DNA of 64,000 nucleotides from Bubalus kerabau (lineage: Eukaryota > Chordata > Mammalia > Artiodactyla > Bovidae): contig NC_073634.1 in assembly GCF_029407905.1 (NCBI RefSeq), positions 29,339,501 through 29,403,500 on the forward strand. The letters run 5' to 3'. This document shows, in pieces, positions 11,214 to 20,909 of this stretch (position 1 is its first letter; every line of letters starts with the position of its first letter). The notes beneath the pieces are model-generated. The model did not search any database and was not told the origin of the DNA. It worked only from the letters and a program-made list of their open reading frames with translations. The position numbers and the translations under genes were made by a program.

Positions 11214-11404
11214 TTTTATTTATTTATGACTGCATTGGGTCTTAGTTGCAGCTAACGAGCTTCTCTCTACCTGTGGCACTCAGGGTTTGTTGCCCTGAGG
11301 CATGTGAGATTTTAGTTCTCCAACAAGGGATCCAACCAAATCAAACCCACATCCCCTGCATTGGAAGGTGAATTCTTAACCACTGGACTGCCAGGGAAGT
11401 CCCC
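11214..11404 (-). repeat. CHR-type SINE
   Basis: Reversed CHR: 'tttatttatttatgactgca' tail side, 'ttgggtcttagttgcag', and at the far end the reversed head 'aaccactggactgccaggga' plus 'agtcccc'. It directly follows the Bov-tA with a few bases between. Confidence 0.82.
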
Positions 11405-12528
11405 GTGCACAGCTTTAATAGCAAGAAATAAAGAGCTTTCAGAGAAGGTAAACTGGAAAGGAGTCCTTGCAGATGTGGAAGAAAAATAAGGGAAAGGGAG
11501 CTCAATGTTACCATTTAGATTTTTGAAACATGAGCACCCCACCATATTGCACAAGCAAAGGACAGTGCTAGCAAGAAGCAAAAGATGAAGTTGGCAGAAA
11601 TGTATAGTTTATTGTAAAAAGAAAACAAAGCATAACAAAGCAAATGAATAATGTAAATGAATTTGGGCACGAATGCTCAATTGCTTACATAAATGGCTGA
11701 TATTAGCATTTTCCACAGCCAAGCATGTTTAAACATTTTGTAGTTTTGCAGAATTTATATCACTGGGCTCCAAGTAAAAAGTGTTTCTGATACCACCCAC
11801 TGTGTTGTAACCATAATCTCAATCATCTCTTGTGCATGACACTCACTTTAAAACACAAAAGCGCATCTGGCTCTGAGGCAGCTTTGGCCTCCAAGGCTGT
11901 GGGGATTGCATGCAGGATGGTGATAGCGTGATCAACTTCCTCTCTTAAGAGGAAGTGGGGCGGGGGGTTGGGGAGAGGGGAGCTGGGCCAACCTCTGCAG
12001 AGTGGTGCCAAGGAAAGGGAAAACATCCAGTGAACTACTTGAGATGCCCCAAATTTAATACTGAGTATCTACAGTGTACAATGTACAACCAAAGAAATAA
12101 ATCTCCTTGCTGAACTGGAGATTACTATCTCAGCAGGGGTTATTATTCCCCATACCATTTTTTTTTGGACACAGCATTCCTTTGGTGAATCCTGTGGGAT
12201 CCCTTCCCAGGACAATGTTCTAAAATATGTAAAATAAAGTTCATAAGATTTCAAAGGAAACAATTATATTGAAATAGTCATCAAAGTATTAAAGAAACTA
12301 AATTTGTAATACAGTAATATGTATGCTCTTACTTTAACAAGATCTAGTGGTGAGTCTAATAATTCCTGTAATTTTAAAATAACATTGATTGTATATGTTG
12401 AGAGTTTTGTAACAACTTAAATGTGATATTAAAATATCAGCAATCTCTGATGACTACAAACTCACAGGTATCACTGCTGCTCCTCTGGTTTGTTGTCTAC
12501 ATTCATTAAGAAAGAAATGCTAAATTTC
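11405..12528. other. Unrecognised sequence
   Basis: About 1.1 kb. Short frames on both strands but nothing recognisable. A G-rich stretch near 11,955-11,990 breaks the otherwise AT-rich composition. Confidence 0.4.
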
Positions 12529-13131
12529 AGCTCAGCTCAGATCAGATCAGATCAGTAGCTCAGTTGTGTCTGACTCTTTGCGGCCCCATGAATCGCAGCA
12601 CGCCAGGCCTCCCTGTCCATCACCAACTCCCGGAGTTCACTGAGACTCATGTCCATCGAGTCAGTGATGCCATCCAGCCATCTCATCCTCTGTCGTCCCC
12701 TTCTCCTCTTGCCCCCAATCCCTCCCAGCATCAGAGTCTTTTCCAATGAGTTAACTCTTCACATGAGGTGGCCAAAGTACTGGAGTTTCAGCTTTAGCAT
12801 CATTCCTTCCAAAGAAATCCCAGGGCTGATCTCCTTCAGAATGGACTGGTTGGATCTCCTTGCAGTCCAAGGGACTCTCAAGAGTCTTCTCCAACACCAC
12901 AGTTCAAAAGCATCAATTCTTTGGCGCTCAGCCTTCTTCACAGTCCAACTCTCACATTCATACACGACCACAGGAAAAACCATAGCCTTGACTAGACGAA
13001 CCTTTGTTGGCAAAGTAATGTCTCTGCTTTTGAATATGCTATCTACGTTGGTCATAATTTTCCTTCCAAGGAGTAAGTGTCTTTTAATTTCATGGCTGCA
13101 GTCACCATCTGTAGTGATTTTGGAGCCCAGA
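12529..13131 (-). repeat. BovB LINE, 3' part
   Basis: Reversed BovB with an unusual 3' tail of (GATCA)n type rather than the usual (GTTCA)n. Two - strand open segments carry 'LPTKVRLVKAMVFPVVVY', 'RRLLRVPWTARRSNQ' and 'RWLDGITDSMDMSLSELREL', separated by a frame shift near 12,750. It is truncated at 'gattttggagccc', upstream of which the RT core is absent. Confidence 0.92.
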
Positions 13132-13234
13132 GGTTAATAAAAATAACTAATTTTCCCCCCTCCAGGTTCATAAACTTGTGAATTGAATCTCCTTGGACTT
13201 TGTGGACCTCAGATTAAGAACTTCTCATTGGGTG

Positions 13235-13268
13235 GGTGTGTGTGTGTGCGTGTGCGTGCGCACATGTG
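13235..13268 (+). repeat. (GT)n microsatellite
   Basis: Interrupted GT/GC dinucleotide run, followed by 'cacatgtgc'. Likely length-variable. Confidence 0.85.
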
Positions 13269-14917
13269 CTCAAACACGCCCTTCAGACAGAGTAGCATGT
13301 TGGAACAATAAATTACCTAAATAATTAAAATATGAGATAGAATAGGATAAGTAGTCTAGGATTGCAGGAGCAAAGCACTACGGGGAATCAATAGGGAGAG
13401 GAAATCTGAAAAGGCCTAAAAATAGGTGAAGGGGAAGAAAAGAGAGGGGAGATAAGGGAGGAAGGCATTTTACCTTCTTGGTCATCTTTTTCGTCTTCCC
13501 ATCCTCTTCCTTAGCTCATTATACTGACTAAAGTTGAACTGGCTTTTGGAGTTAGCCCTAGGTGGAATATGACTTAGAGTAGCTCTCAGTTTGGTCTCAC
13601 TATCTCTTGGCCCTCATAAATTATTGAGTACCCAAAGAGCTTTGTCTCTGTGGGTTATATCTATGAACATTTATTGTACAGAAATTAAAATTGAGAAATT
13701 TAAAAATATTTATCAATTTATATGTTCACATAAATAGCACTTTTGGTGACACATCACTTTTATTTTCACTGTTATTATTCCTATAATAACAAAAATATTA
13801 GTGAGGAAGGGGACATTGTCTTATATTTTTGCAAATCTTTTTCAACTCTGGCTTAATAAAAGCGGGTTGGAGTCTGCCTTTGCTTTTGCATTCACTGTGT
13901 TGCAATAGCACCTGTCATATAGCCCCTGGAAAGCTCCACTGTATTCTTGTGAAAGAATGAGTAAAACAAGCAGATAATATCTTAATATCATTGTGAAAAT
14001 GGTTTTGACTGTGTTGATCCTCAGGGGCCTGAGACCTTACTTTGAGATCTTTGAGTTAAGGATTTCTTCTGACATTTTTCTTCTTTGTTTTACGATTTGA
14101 ATTTTCTTCAACTATGGAAAAAGACAAGTTCTATAACTAGAAATAAATGATATGCATGTACTTGTTGTGTTTAAATATATGTGTTGGATATCTCTTGTTG
14201 CCCCTCCAGATGTCCAGCTGTCCCTCCATTTCTCCATCTTGTTCTGTGACCTACATGGATAATGTCAAGAGGCTCCAGTTGGGCTTGGCCCATGGGTAGC
14301 ACCTGTGGGAGATCAAAGGGTGGGAGGAGAATGGGGTTGGGGTACTCGAAGAGGGCTCACTTGGTCCTTCACCACAGGTCAGACCCTCTGCATACAATGC
14401 TTTCCAGGTTCCTACTTTTATCCCTTCAGGCACAGAGGTGCTGCCATGTTTCCCTATTACTAGCCTGAGGGGATTAGATTTTATGATTTATCTCTACCCT
14501 GCCTGCACCTTTGAAAACATTCCCTTTATTACACTCTCCTCAAAATTCCTAATTTGGGTGCACCATCTGTTTCTTGCCAGACTCTGACTAATGCAAGCTA
14601 TGAGAGTTACATGACCTTAAGGATAAACTTCAGTTCAAGTATTACCCATGGCATCCAACCCACCTGATTTTTAATGGAAATTAGAAAGCTCTGAAGCCCT
14701 GGTGTCTCAGAGCCTAAGGTCTTTCATGGCTTGGGAAAGAGAGGACTGGGTGCCTTGACAACCTACTGACTTCTGCAGAGATTTCTTGGTTTTGTCTCTG
14801 CTTGATTTTACTTTCATCTGTGCATAGATAAAACAGAAACATAGCTGCAAAACTATTTATAAATGCTCTGGGCAGCAGTGTGCCCATGCCAGGCAATAGA
14901 TCATGATTAGCCTGAAT
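13269..14917. other. Unrecognised or ancient-repeat sequence
   Basis: About 1.6 kb. A purine-rich block lies at 13,380-13,470. The stretch 14,190-14,600 reads like a very old interspersed repeat: it ends in 'cctcaaaattcctaatttgg', then 'gtgcaccatctgtttcttgc', a wording common in mammals, but I cannot assign its class. No gene seen. Confidence 0.35.
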
Positions 14918-15107
14918 CAGTGGTTCTCAAGAATGTGGTCCCTGGATCGGCAGCAGTGGCATCTCAGGGGCTCTTGTTAGAAAGGCATATTCTGAGGCCC
15001 TACCTGGGACCTACTGTGTCAGAAGCTTTAGGGGTCGGGCCAAACAATCTGTATTTTAACAAGTCCTCCAAGGGATTTAGATACTTGTAAAGTTTAAGAA
15101 CCTCTAC
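14918..15107 (+). mobile_element. MER5A (hAT-Charlie non-autonomous DNA transposon)
   Basis: Starts 'cagtggttctcaag' and ends 'agtttaagaacctctac', a pair of imperfect terminal inverted repeats. The interior follows MER5A: 'tgtggtccctggatc', 'cttgttagaaaggcatattc', 'ggcccaacc'-like block, 'caatctgtattttaacaagt'. The length of 190 bp matches the known family size. An 8-bp target duplication is not clear. Confidence 0.85.
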
Positions 15108-15737
15108 TCTAATCAACTGTGACATCACAGTTCTCTAATTTCCTGGCCTCCCTTGCACTTGGGGGTGGTCATGTAACTCCCTCACACTCTACTGCCTTCA
15201 ACTTGGGCATCTTACTCTGAAGACATGGGAACCATCTTGTGATCTTGGGGCGATAAGATCATTGTAGAAAAACTGACCCTGACATCACTGCTCACCTCCA
15301 AAGTTCTTCTGTGAAAAAAATGCCACCCCACACCCTCCAGTCATTTAAGCCTCTGTTTAAGTTTTCTGATAGTTGTAGTTAAACATTTCTAACCAACACA
15401 ATATGGTTTTTGGAAAAGACTTTTTCCCCTCATGATGATAAGAATTGTAAACAATATTTTAATATTAAAATAAGTGTTAAGTATGGGGTAGAGGGCAAAA
15501 TTCTCTGGATTTTAAAGATAATTTTTAGCACATGTAGCCCAATTCTTGCTAAATTCCCAGATACCTTGGGATAAAAGAGCCTCAGTATTAAGAAGTCCTT
15601 CTCTGAAATTGTTTGAGAAACACTTTCAACAGAAACAATATTGTGGATTCATGAAAGTCAGGGTTGAACATTTCTAAGAAAGTGGCAGTGGTCAATAAAA
15701 GGGAAAACTTGTTTTCCTACTCTTACTCACCACACTT
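15108..15737. other. Unrecognised, partly ancient repeat-like
   Basis: The 15,130-15,400 part ('ctggcctcccttgcacttgg' to 'tttctaaccaacacaa') has the wording of an old mammalian interspersed repeat, but its family is not resolved. The remainder is unassigned. Confidence 0.35.
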
Positions 15738-15812
15738 CTGACACCAAATGTGTGGGTTGTTTTCCTTATGTTATACAATTCTGACACTAACTACCCGGAG
15801 TTAGCACAGATC

Positions 15813-15852
15813 CCACAGGTTTCAAGGTTTTGTACCACAGGTTTCAAGGTTT
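15813..15852 (+). repeat. 18-bp direct repeat
   Basis: CCACAGGTTTCAAGGTTT occurs twice, 22 bp apart start to start, inside the LTR-like element. Both copies are identical. Confidence 0.9.
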
Positions 15853-16055
15853 AGTCCCACAAGAACAACCCCGACTTAAGGGGCTGTCATCAGTTCCAGG
15901 TTGTGACCTGTACTTCTAACCGATTAGGTATAAATCAGGGGTTCCCACAACCCCCTCCTTGGGTTTGATACTTTTCTAGAGGAGCTCACAGAACTCAGCT
16001 CACAGGGAAACACTATCACCTGCTTTTTATAAAGGATAAAACTCAGAAACAGCCA

Positions 16056-16199
16056 GAGGCTTCCCTGGTGGTCCAGTGCTTCAGATTCTGTGCTTCCAAT
16101 GCAGGGCACATGGATTCTATTCCTGGTGAGGGAACTAAGATGTCACATGCTTCTTGGCGAGGCTAAAAAAAAAACAAAACAAAAAAACAAACCAGAAAC
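16056..16199 (+). repeat. CHR-type SINE inserted in the LTR-like element
   Basis: 'ggcttccctggtggtccagt', then 'cttccaatgcagggcacatg', 'ctggtgagggaactaagatg', and an A-rich tail with CAAAA units. The flanks carry a related 'aaaactcagRaa...gcca' (16,038-16,055 and 16,200-16,215), which fits a target-site duplication that has since drifted. Confidence 0.8.
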
Positions 16200-17010
16200 A
16201 AAACTCAGGAAGCCAAACGGAAGAGATTCATAGGACAAGCTATGTGAGAAGGGTGTGAACTTCCATGCCCTCGCGGGGCTCACCACCCTCCTAGCACCTT
16301 GATGTGTTCACCAACCCAGAAGCTCGCCAAAACTTGTCATTGAGGGTTTTTATGGGGGCTTCATTATGTAGGCAGGATTGATTAATTCATTAGCCACTGG
16401 TGATTAAGCCCATTTCCAGCTCCTTTCCCCTCACCAGAGGCCAAGTCGAAAGTTCTAACCTTCTCATTACATGGTTGATTCCTCCAGCAACCAGCCCCCA
16501 TTCTCCAGGAACTACCTCATTAGCTTAAATTCAGGTAGGGTTCAAAGGGGCTTATTATGAATCACAAAAAATCCTCTTGACACCCCTATCAAGAAACTAC
16601 AAAAGTGTTAGAAGTGCTGTGCCAGAAACCAGGGATAAAGACCGAATATATAATTATTATAACCACAATATCAGTTAATAAATTCCATAAGCAGCAATAT
16701 GCATCATCTACCATAGCACATGATTCACAGTGAATGGTTAGTAAATATTTGTAGAGCGGAGCTGGTGAATTTTTTCTTAAGTGAAGAAAACAGGTTTATT
16801 AGTGGAACATTTATTTTCAGTGGTTAAGAAGGGAGTGGGTCAGATGAGACTACTTGAAGTATGACACTGACGCTTGTCAGAGACTACAGTATCTGCATAT
16901 AAGAGGCACATAAATATGCTGAGTGAATATATGAAATTTCTTCTAAATTTCTCCTAAAAATTCTTTATAGAGAATTTCTTTCTCTATAAAGATTCTTATT
17001 CAACTGTGAC

Positions 17011-17078
17011 AAGCATTACCTTAGGTGCTATTATGTACCATATCCCATTTAATCTTTAAAAGTCATGTGGAGTAGGCA
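17011..17078 (-). repeat. MIR SINE, left part of a split copy
   Basis: Reversed MIR blocks 'accttaggtgctattatgta', 'ccatttaatctttaaaag' and 'gtggagtaggca'. The match stops abruptly at 17,078 and resumes at 17,321. Confidence 0.5.
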
Positions 17079-17320
17079 GCACTGGATTACCAAGGGTGGG
17101 CTTAGTGTACCAGTAAAACTGGGGCATATCCAATTTGTTTGGAGAAAATTGATACCTGATGTCTTATTTAAAAAAGAACTTGAGAGTACTACAGTCAACA
17201 TTGGAAAAATCGGGACCTTTTCTACATTACGTTTAGCATTATTTCTATTTAAAATTATGTACTGGGGAGTGCTTTGTATTACTAAGAGTGCCCAAAACTC
17301 TTCATCTGACTCTGGAAGAA
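17079..17320. repeat. Unidentified 242-bp insertion inside a MIR
   Basis: Sequence between the two halves of a MIR copy, so by position an inserted element. It starts 'gcactggattaccaagggtg' and ends 'cttcatctgactctggaaga'. I see no terminal inverted repeats, A tail or clear target duplication, and recognise no family. A 95-codon frame overlaps it without any domain. Confidence 0.4.
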
Positions 17321-17428
17321 GATGTTATGATTCCTATTTTACAGAAAAATAAACCGAGGCTTGTTTACTAGCTGAAGAGCTCAGTTACTAGCCGAAGCCA
17401 CATAGCTAGTTTTTAACAGAGCCCATTG
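17321..17428 (-). repeat. MIR SINE, right part of a split copy
   Basis: Resumes with 'gatgttatgattcctatttt', 'acagaaaaataaaccgagg', then 'agccacatagctagttttt'. This continues the order expected after the left part. Confidence 0.5.
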
Positions 17429-18539
17429 TGATGATACTCAATGACACATTATATGTTAACGATAATACACACCAATTTTGTGAATCTTCTTGGACCTTCC
17501 CTATTGGTTTAGTTTTTTAACTAAATAAAGTACGTAACAAAGTAAACTTAAAATCTTTTTGATCCTTGTTGTACTCTCAGCACCTAGAAGAGTATTCAGT
17601 ACATCCTTATTTTTAAAGTACATCCTTATTCCTGATTGAAAGAAGGAATGATGGACAATCATCAGCCCACCTAAATGACTGTGCTTTGTATTAATTTCTA
17701 GGCCAACCAAGGGAAAGTGAGAAGGAAATCAAGCAGACCAAGAAAATTCTCTGATGACCTTGCTTGGATTCTCAAGACAAGCGTCCCGAGATGTCTCCAT
17801 TTGTAGGATCTTTAGCATGATTCCTATTTTGGAAGCTGGGATCCTAGATTCCCTTACCCCTATATAAGGCATGTCAGGCAAAGGAGTATGATCTAAAGAA
17901 ATAGATTCTATAAATCATTTAAGAAATATTTCCTGAGAACCCATACTGATCCCATACTGATAATGAGGGGGACAAGAGAAAGGCAAAATCTAAATGGGCT
18001 ACTTCTTTATTATTTTTCTTCCCAACATGCAAACATAGGGAAACTGAGTTTTAACTTAGTGTTTCCATTACCTATGATACCTCAATCACTGTGAGAATTG
18101 TCTAAAAATTCACTTGTCTTATCCCCTGGGTCCCTGCTATCAGAGATGTGAGTGGACCCAGGAATCTGCTCCCCAGGTGATTCTGATGCTGGTGGTCTAG
18201 CCATCATGCTATATGAAACACTATCCTTACACAAACTTGAGTAGATTAAGAAATCTGAATGGCAATCAAGCCTTTATTTCTGCTCTCCTCACATCGGCCA
18301 GAACAATCACCCTATTCTTAAATCTGCCCTTCTCCCCAAAACACTGACAGCACCTGAGTAACATTGTTTTGGGTCTTAGCTTAACTGTCTGCCCAAACCA
18401 ATTTACACCAAAGTATGAACGAAGGTTAAATTCTCTCAGGGCATTTTCCTTGGAAAAAAAAAAAAAAGGCAACTAAAGGTATTAGAATGTCTTCATTACA
18501 TTTTAATTTTCTTTTTGTTGGGCGTGGGGAAGGAGCAGA
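17429..18539. other. Mostly unassigned, two faint ancient repeats
   Basis: Around 17,905-17,990 a reversed L2-like end ('tttaagaaatatttcctgag'). Around 18,090-18,215 a MER5-type hAT fragment ('caggaatctgctccccaggt', 'gattctgatgctggtgg'). An A run at 18,455-18,468. No gene. Confidence 0.35.
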
Positions 18540-18672
18540 GAATCCCATGGACAGAATCCCATAGACAGGTGAAAAGGGACCTGGAGAATCCCATGGACAG
18601 AGGTACCTGGTGGGCTACGGTTCATAGTGTCATAAAGAGTCAGACATAACTGAAGTGACTTAGCACGCACGA
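18540..18672 (+). repeat. BovA SINE with internal partial duplication
   Basis: 'gagaatcccatggacag' occurs at 18,538 and again near 18,583, with a third degenerate 'aatcccatagacagg' between. The body then runs on to 'cagacataactgaagtgact', ending 'tagcacgcacgaatgca'. The head is missing. Confidence 0.8.
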
Positions 18673-18829
18673 ATGCACCTTTTAGTCTAATTCAGTTGCT
18701 GGAAGAATTATGTCCACTTCTCTCATCCTCTTATTGAATCATTCATTCTAGATTAATCCTGCATTAAGCCTTGTCAGGTAAATTTACAGGAAAGATCCTT
18801 TAGGTCATCACCGTCTCTATCATGTTTCA

Positions 18830-18925
18830 GTTACAGCAAGCATCATCTTATAATTTATTTTTGTACTTCAGCTCTACGTACAGGGCCTGACAAATAGCAG
18901 GCGTTCAATAACCGTGGAGCAAACG
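18830..18925 (+). repeat. L2 LINE 3' end
   Basis: 'agcatcatcttataatttat', 'cagggcctgacaaatagcag', 'gcgttcaataaccgtggagc' follow the sense L2 terminus, diverged. Confidence 0.45.
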
Positions 18926-19046
18926 AATGTCAAAGACTAGGCCAAGAGTTTCTAAAATCAATGTTGACTAAGAAACAAAACAAGGAAATGCTAAGGGCTG
19001 AATGCCAGGTAGTGCGGAAGGAATAAAAATAACCCCTAACAGCACA

Positions 19047-19324
19047 GAGGGAGAAGGCGATGGCACCCCACTCCAGTACTCTTGCCTGGAAAATCCCATG
19101 GACGGAGGAGCCAGGTAGGCTGCAGTCCATGGGGTCGCTAAGAGTTGGACACGACTGAGCGACTTCCCTTTCACTTTTCACTTTCATGCATTGGAGAAGG
19201 AAATGGCAACCCACTCCAGTGTTCTTGCCTGGAGAATCCCAGGGACGGGGGAGACTGGTGGGCTGCCGTCTATGGTGTCGCACAGAGTCGGACACGACTG
19301 AAGCGACTTAGCAGCAGCAGCAGC
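19047..19324 (+). repeat. Bov-A2 SINE with target-site duplication
   Basis: Full two-monomer element with a (GCA)n end. It is flanked by AACAGCACA at 19,038-19,046 and 19,325-19,333, a perfect 9-bp target-site duplication. This is the last ruminant SINE before the promoter region. Confidence 0.95.
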
Positions 19325-19469
19325 AACAGCACAAAATCCTTCCGAAAGAATCACCTGTCTCATTTTCTTACATCGCTTTTTGGCCTCTCCAGACACCCCA
19401 ATTTCCCGCTCTCTAACTCCTTTTCTTTCCTTATGGGGACAGGTCAGGCAGGTTGTCCAGTGCAGCTGC

Positions 19470-20470
19470 TTTGATTGGTCGGCGATGATTTCATTGTTAG
19501 GGAACATCCGGGCCTTTCTCCTTCCCGCACCACCTCCCTCAAAGCCCTGCCTTCTGAGTTTCCCTCTCCCGCGTGCGCCCCACCCGCTGGCTAAAGCAAA
19601 ACAACCGCCTCTCCTTTGATCGCTTCTTGTCCTCGCCTGCGCCATCCCTCTCGTCTCTACGTCTAAGAGAGGCGTTTATATCTTCCAATGAGGGCCTAGT
19701 AGGACTTTGTTTGCCAATCAGCAGCGAACCCCCTGCAAATCCGGGTGGGACTAGGCCTCCACACCTATAATTGGACAGCCCATTGGCTCCTTTATGGCGT
19801 TTGGTTTTACGCAAGGCTTAGAGGTCAAAAATAAAGGGGCACGGTCCTCACAGAACGAAAAGGCTCCGCACAGACTTTCTGGGTTTGACCGTTTTGGAGG
19901 ACTAGCCAATCGCTTTTCGAATACTTCCCCGCCTTTTGCGCGTTTATTTAAAAAAAGCCGGTGTGACGGACTTGGAAATTGGTTTCGTGACAGACATGTA
20001 AAGAAAGCCAATGATTGAAAGTTCGGGCCACCATTTGGACCAATAAGAAAAGTGAATCGCTAGGGTCTCGGCTCTGAGAGGCAGAGCGCAGGTGAGCGTT
20101 ACTTGATTGACGACGGTCTCTACTTATGGCTGTTAGGGTGGGTTGGTCCCTTGCATCTGGGCGGCATAGCAGAGGCGGGGCTGAATGAAGTAAAGGGTAA
20201 TGAAGGGTTGGGTCTCACTCAGTGGGCGGTGTTTGATGGATAGCTGACCTTGCCAATTGAAGATGGTCACTTGTGTCCAATGGGAAACTAAGAACCCAGG
20301 GGCGGGGCCCTGTGGGCGGGGAAAACTAAGGACGGAGGTACTGGGGCTGCCGGACTGGGTGGGCTGTGATTGACGGACCGGCCAGCTAACCGACTTCAGT
20401 GAGAGGCCGCGTGGCGTCCCAATGGGTGGGAATGGGGGCGGGGCTCTCCGAGGGGCGGGGAAGGACAGGG
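19470..20470 (+). promoter_or_regulatory. CCAAT-rich promoter region upstream of the CpG island
   Basis: At least twelve CCAAT or ATTGG pentamers, at 19,474, 19,685, 19,714, 19,770, 19,782, 19,906, 19,978, 20,008, 20,040, 20,253, 20,277 and 20,419. Eight of them lie within about 360 bp. GC boxes follow (GGGGCGGGGC near 20,300, GGGCGGGG near 20,315, GGGGGCGGGGC near 20,433 and GGGGCGGGG near 20,453). CCAAT boxes bind NF-Y and GC boxes bind Sp/KLF factors. A TATA-like TTTATTTAAAA at 19,943 is probably not the main element, because it lies about 0.5 kb from the exon. Transcription is inferred to run rightwards from the splice donor. Divergent transcription leftwards is possible but not shown. 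Confidence 0.7.
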
Positions 20471-20513
20471 TGCGGGGAGGGGGTTGCAGAAGGAGCGGAG
20501 CGGCTGCTGCTCA

Positions 20514-20540
20514 ATGGCGGAAAAGCCGCCGGTGCTCTGA
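20514..20540 (+). CDS. Short upstream ORF (8 codons)
   Basis: ATG followed by G at +4, encoding MAEKPPVL then TGA. If transcription starts upstream of it, it could reduce initiation at the main start codon. Peptide function is not implied. Confidence 0.35.
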   Translation: MAEKPPVL

Positions 20541-20624
20541 CCGCCTCGTCCCCCTAGCAGTTGCGGGGGAGTTTCCTGCCGGCGCGGCTGGAGTCTCTGT
20601 TTCTCAGGGTTTGGTGGCTAGAAG

Positions 20625-20747
20625 ATGCTCCAGAGAGACGAGGCTGCGGCGGAGGAGGTGGCGGCGGCCGAATCGGCAGCGGCGCTAGGGTGGAGAGAAG
20701 GCGGCAGCAGCGGCGGCGGCGGCGGCGTGCGGGGCCCGAGGGTGTAA
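20625..20747 (+). CDS. Upstream ORF (40 codons)
   Basis: Starts MLQRDEAAAEEVAAAES and runs through a glycine stretch encoded by the GGC repeats to a TAA before the splice donor. G at -3 gives a moderate start context. It is a candidate regulatory upstream frame. Alternatively it is a chance frame in GC-rich sequence. Confidence 0.35.
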   Translation: MLQRDEAAAEEVAAAESAAALGWREGGSSGGGGGVRGPRV

Positions 20748-20909
20748 ACAGCCCCGGAGGCGGCGGAGGCGGTGGCCTAGACCCCGAGCGGGAAGCGGCG
20801 GCTGAGGCAGGGTCGCGCCTCCGTTGGAAGCCTGGGCTGAGTGCAGCAGGGGGGCTCTGCGGCGGTCGCGAGCGGACGCCCTAGACCTCGCCTCCCTCCC
20901 TCGCCCCAG

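Larger units (their letters stand above)
15738..16672. mobile_element. Old solitary LTR-like element, non-coding
   Basis: The text from 'gacaccaaatgtgtgggttg' through 'gagggtttttatgggggctt', 'gattaattcattagccac' and 'gtgccagaaaccagggataa' to 'attataaccacaatatc' resembles an ancient mammalian endogenous-retrovirus-type LTR. No internal coding region is attached, so it would be a solo LTR. It contains an 18-bp direct repeat (15,813 and 15,835) and is interrupted by a CHR SINE. Family assignment and edges are uncertain. Confidence 0.5.
20470..20909 (+). other. Probable first exon (5' UTR) of an unidentified gene
   Basis: The right edge is set by a strong donor: CCCCAG|GTAAGG, with the exon's last base at 20,909. 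The left edge is a guess, just downstream of the last GC boxes. The exon is GC-rich with (CGG)5 at 20,711-20,725 and other GGC-type runs. ATGs in it open only short frames (20,514-20,540, eight residues; 20,625-20,747, forty residues), both closed before the donor, so the exon looks non-coding. I do not recognise the gene. A short alternative is that part of this is coding through a non-ATG frame, for which I see no support. The main coding start should be in a later exon, probably beyond this window. Confidence 0.65.

Noticed and set aside
19543..19960. TATA-driven histone-like gene upstream of the CpG island
   Set aside because: CCAAT boxes and a TATA-like run suggest it, but no histone coding sequence or 3' stem-loop was found nearby.
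20422..20884. Overlapping + strand frames of 88 and 107 codons in the CpG island
   Set aside because: They mutually overlap in different frames, one lacks an ATG, and both are low-complexity Arg/Gly-rich shadows of the GGC repeats.
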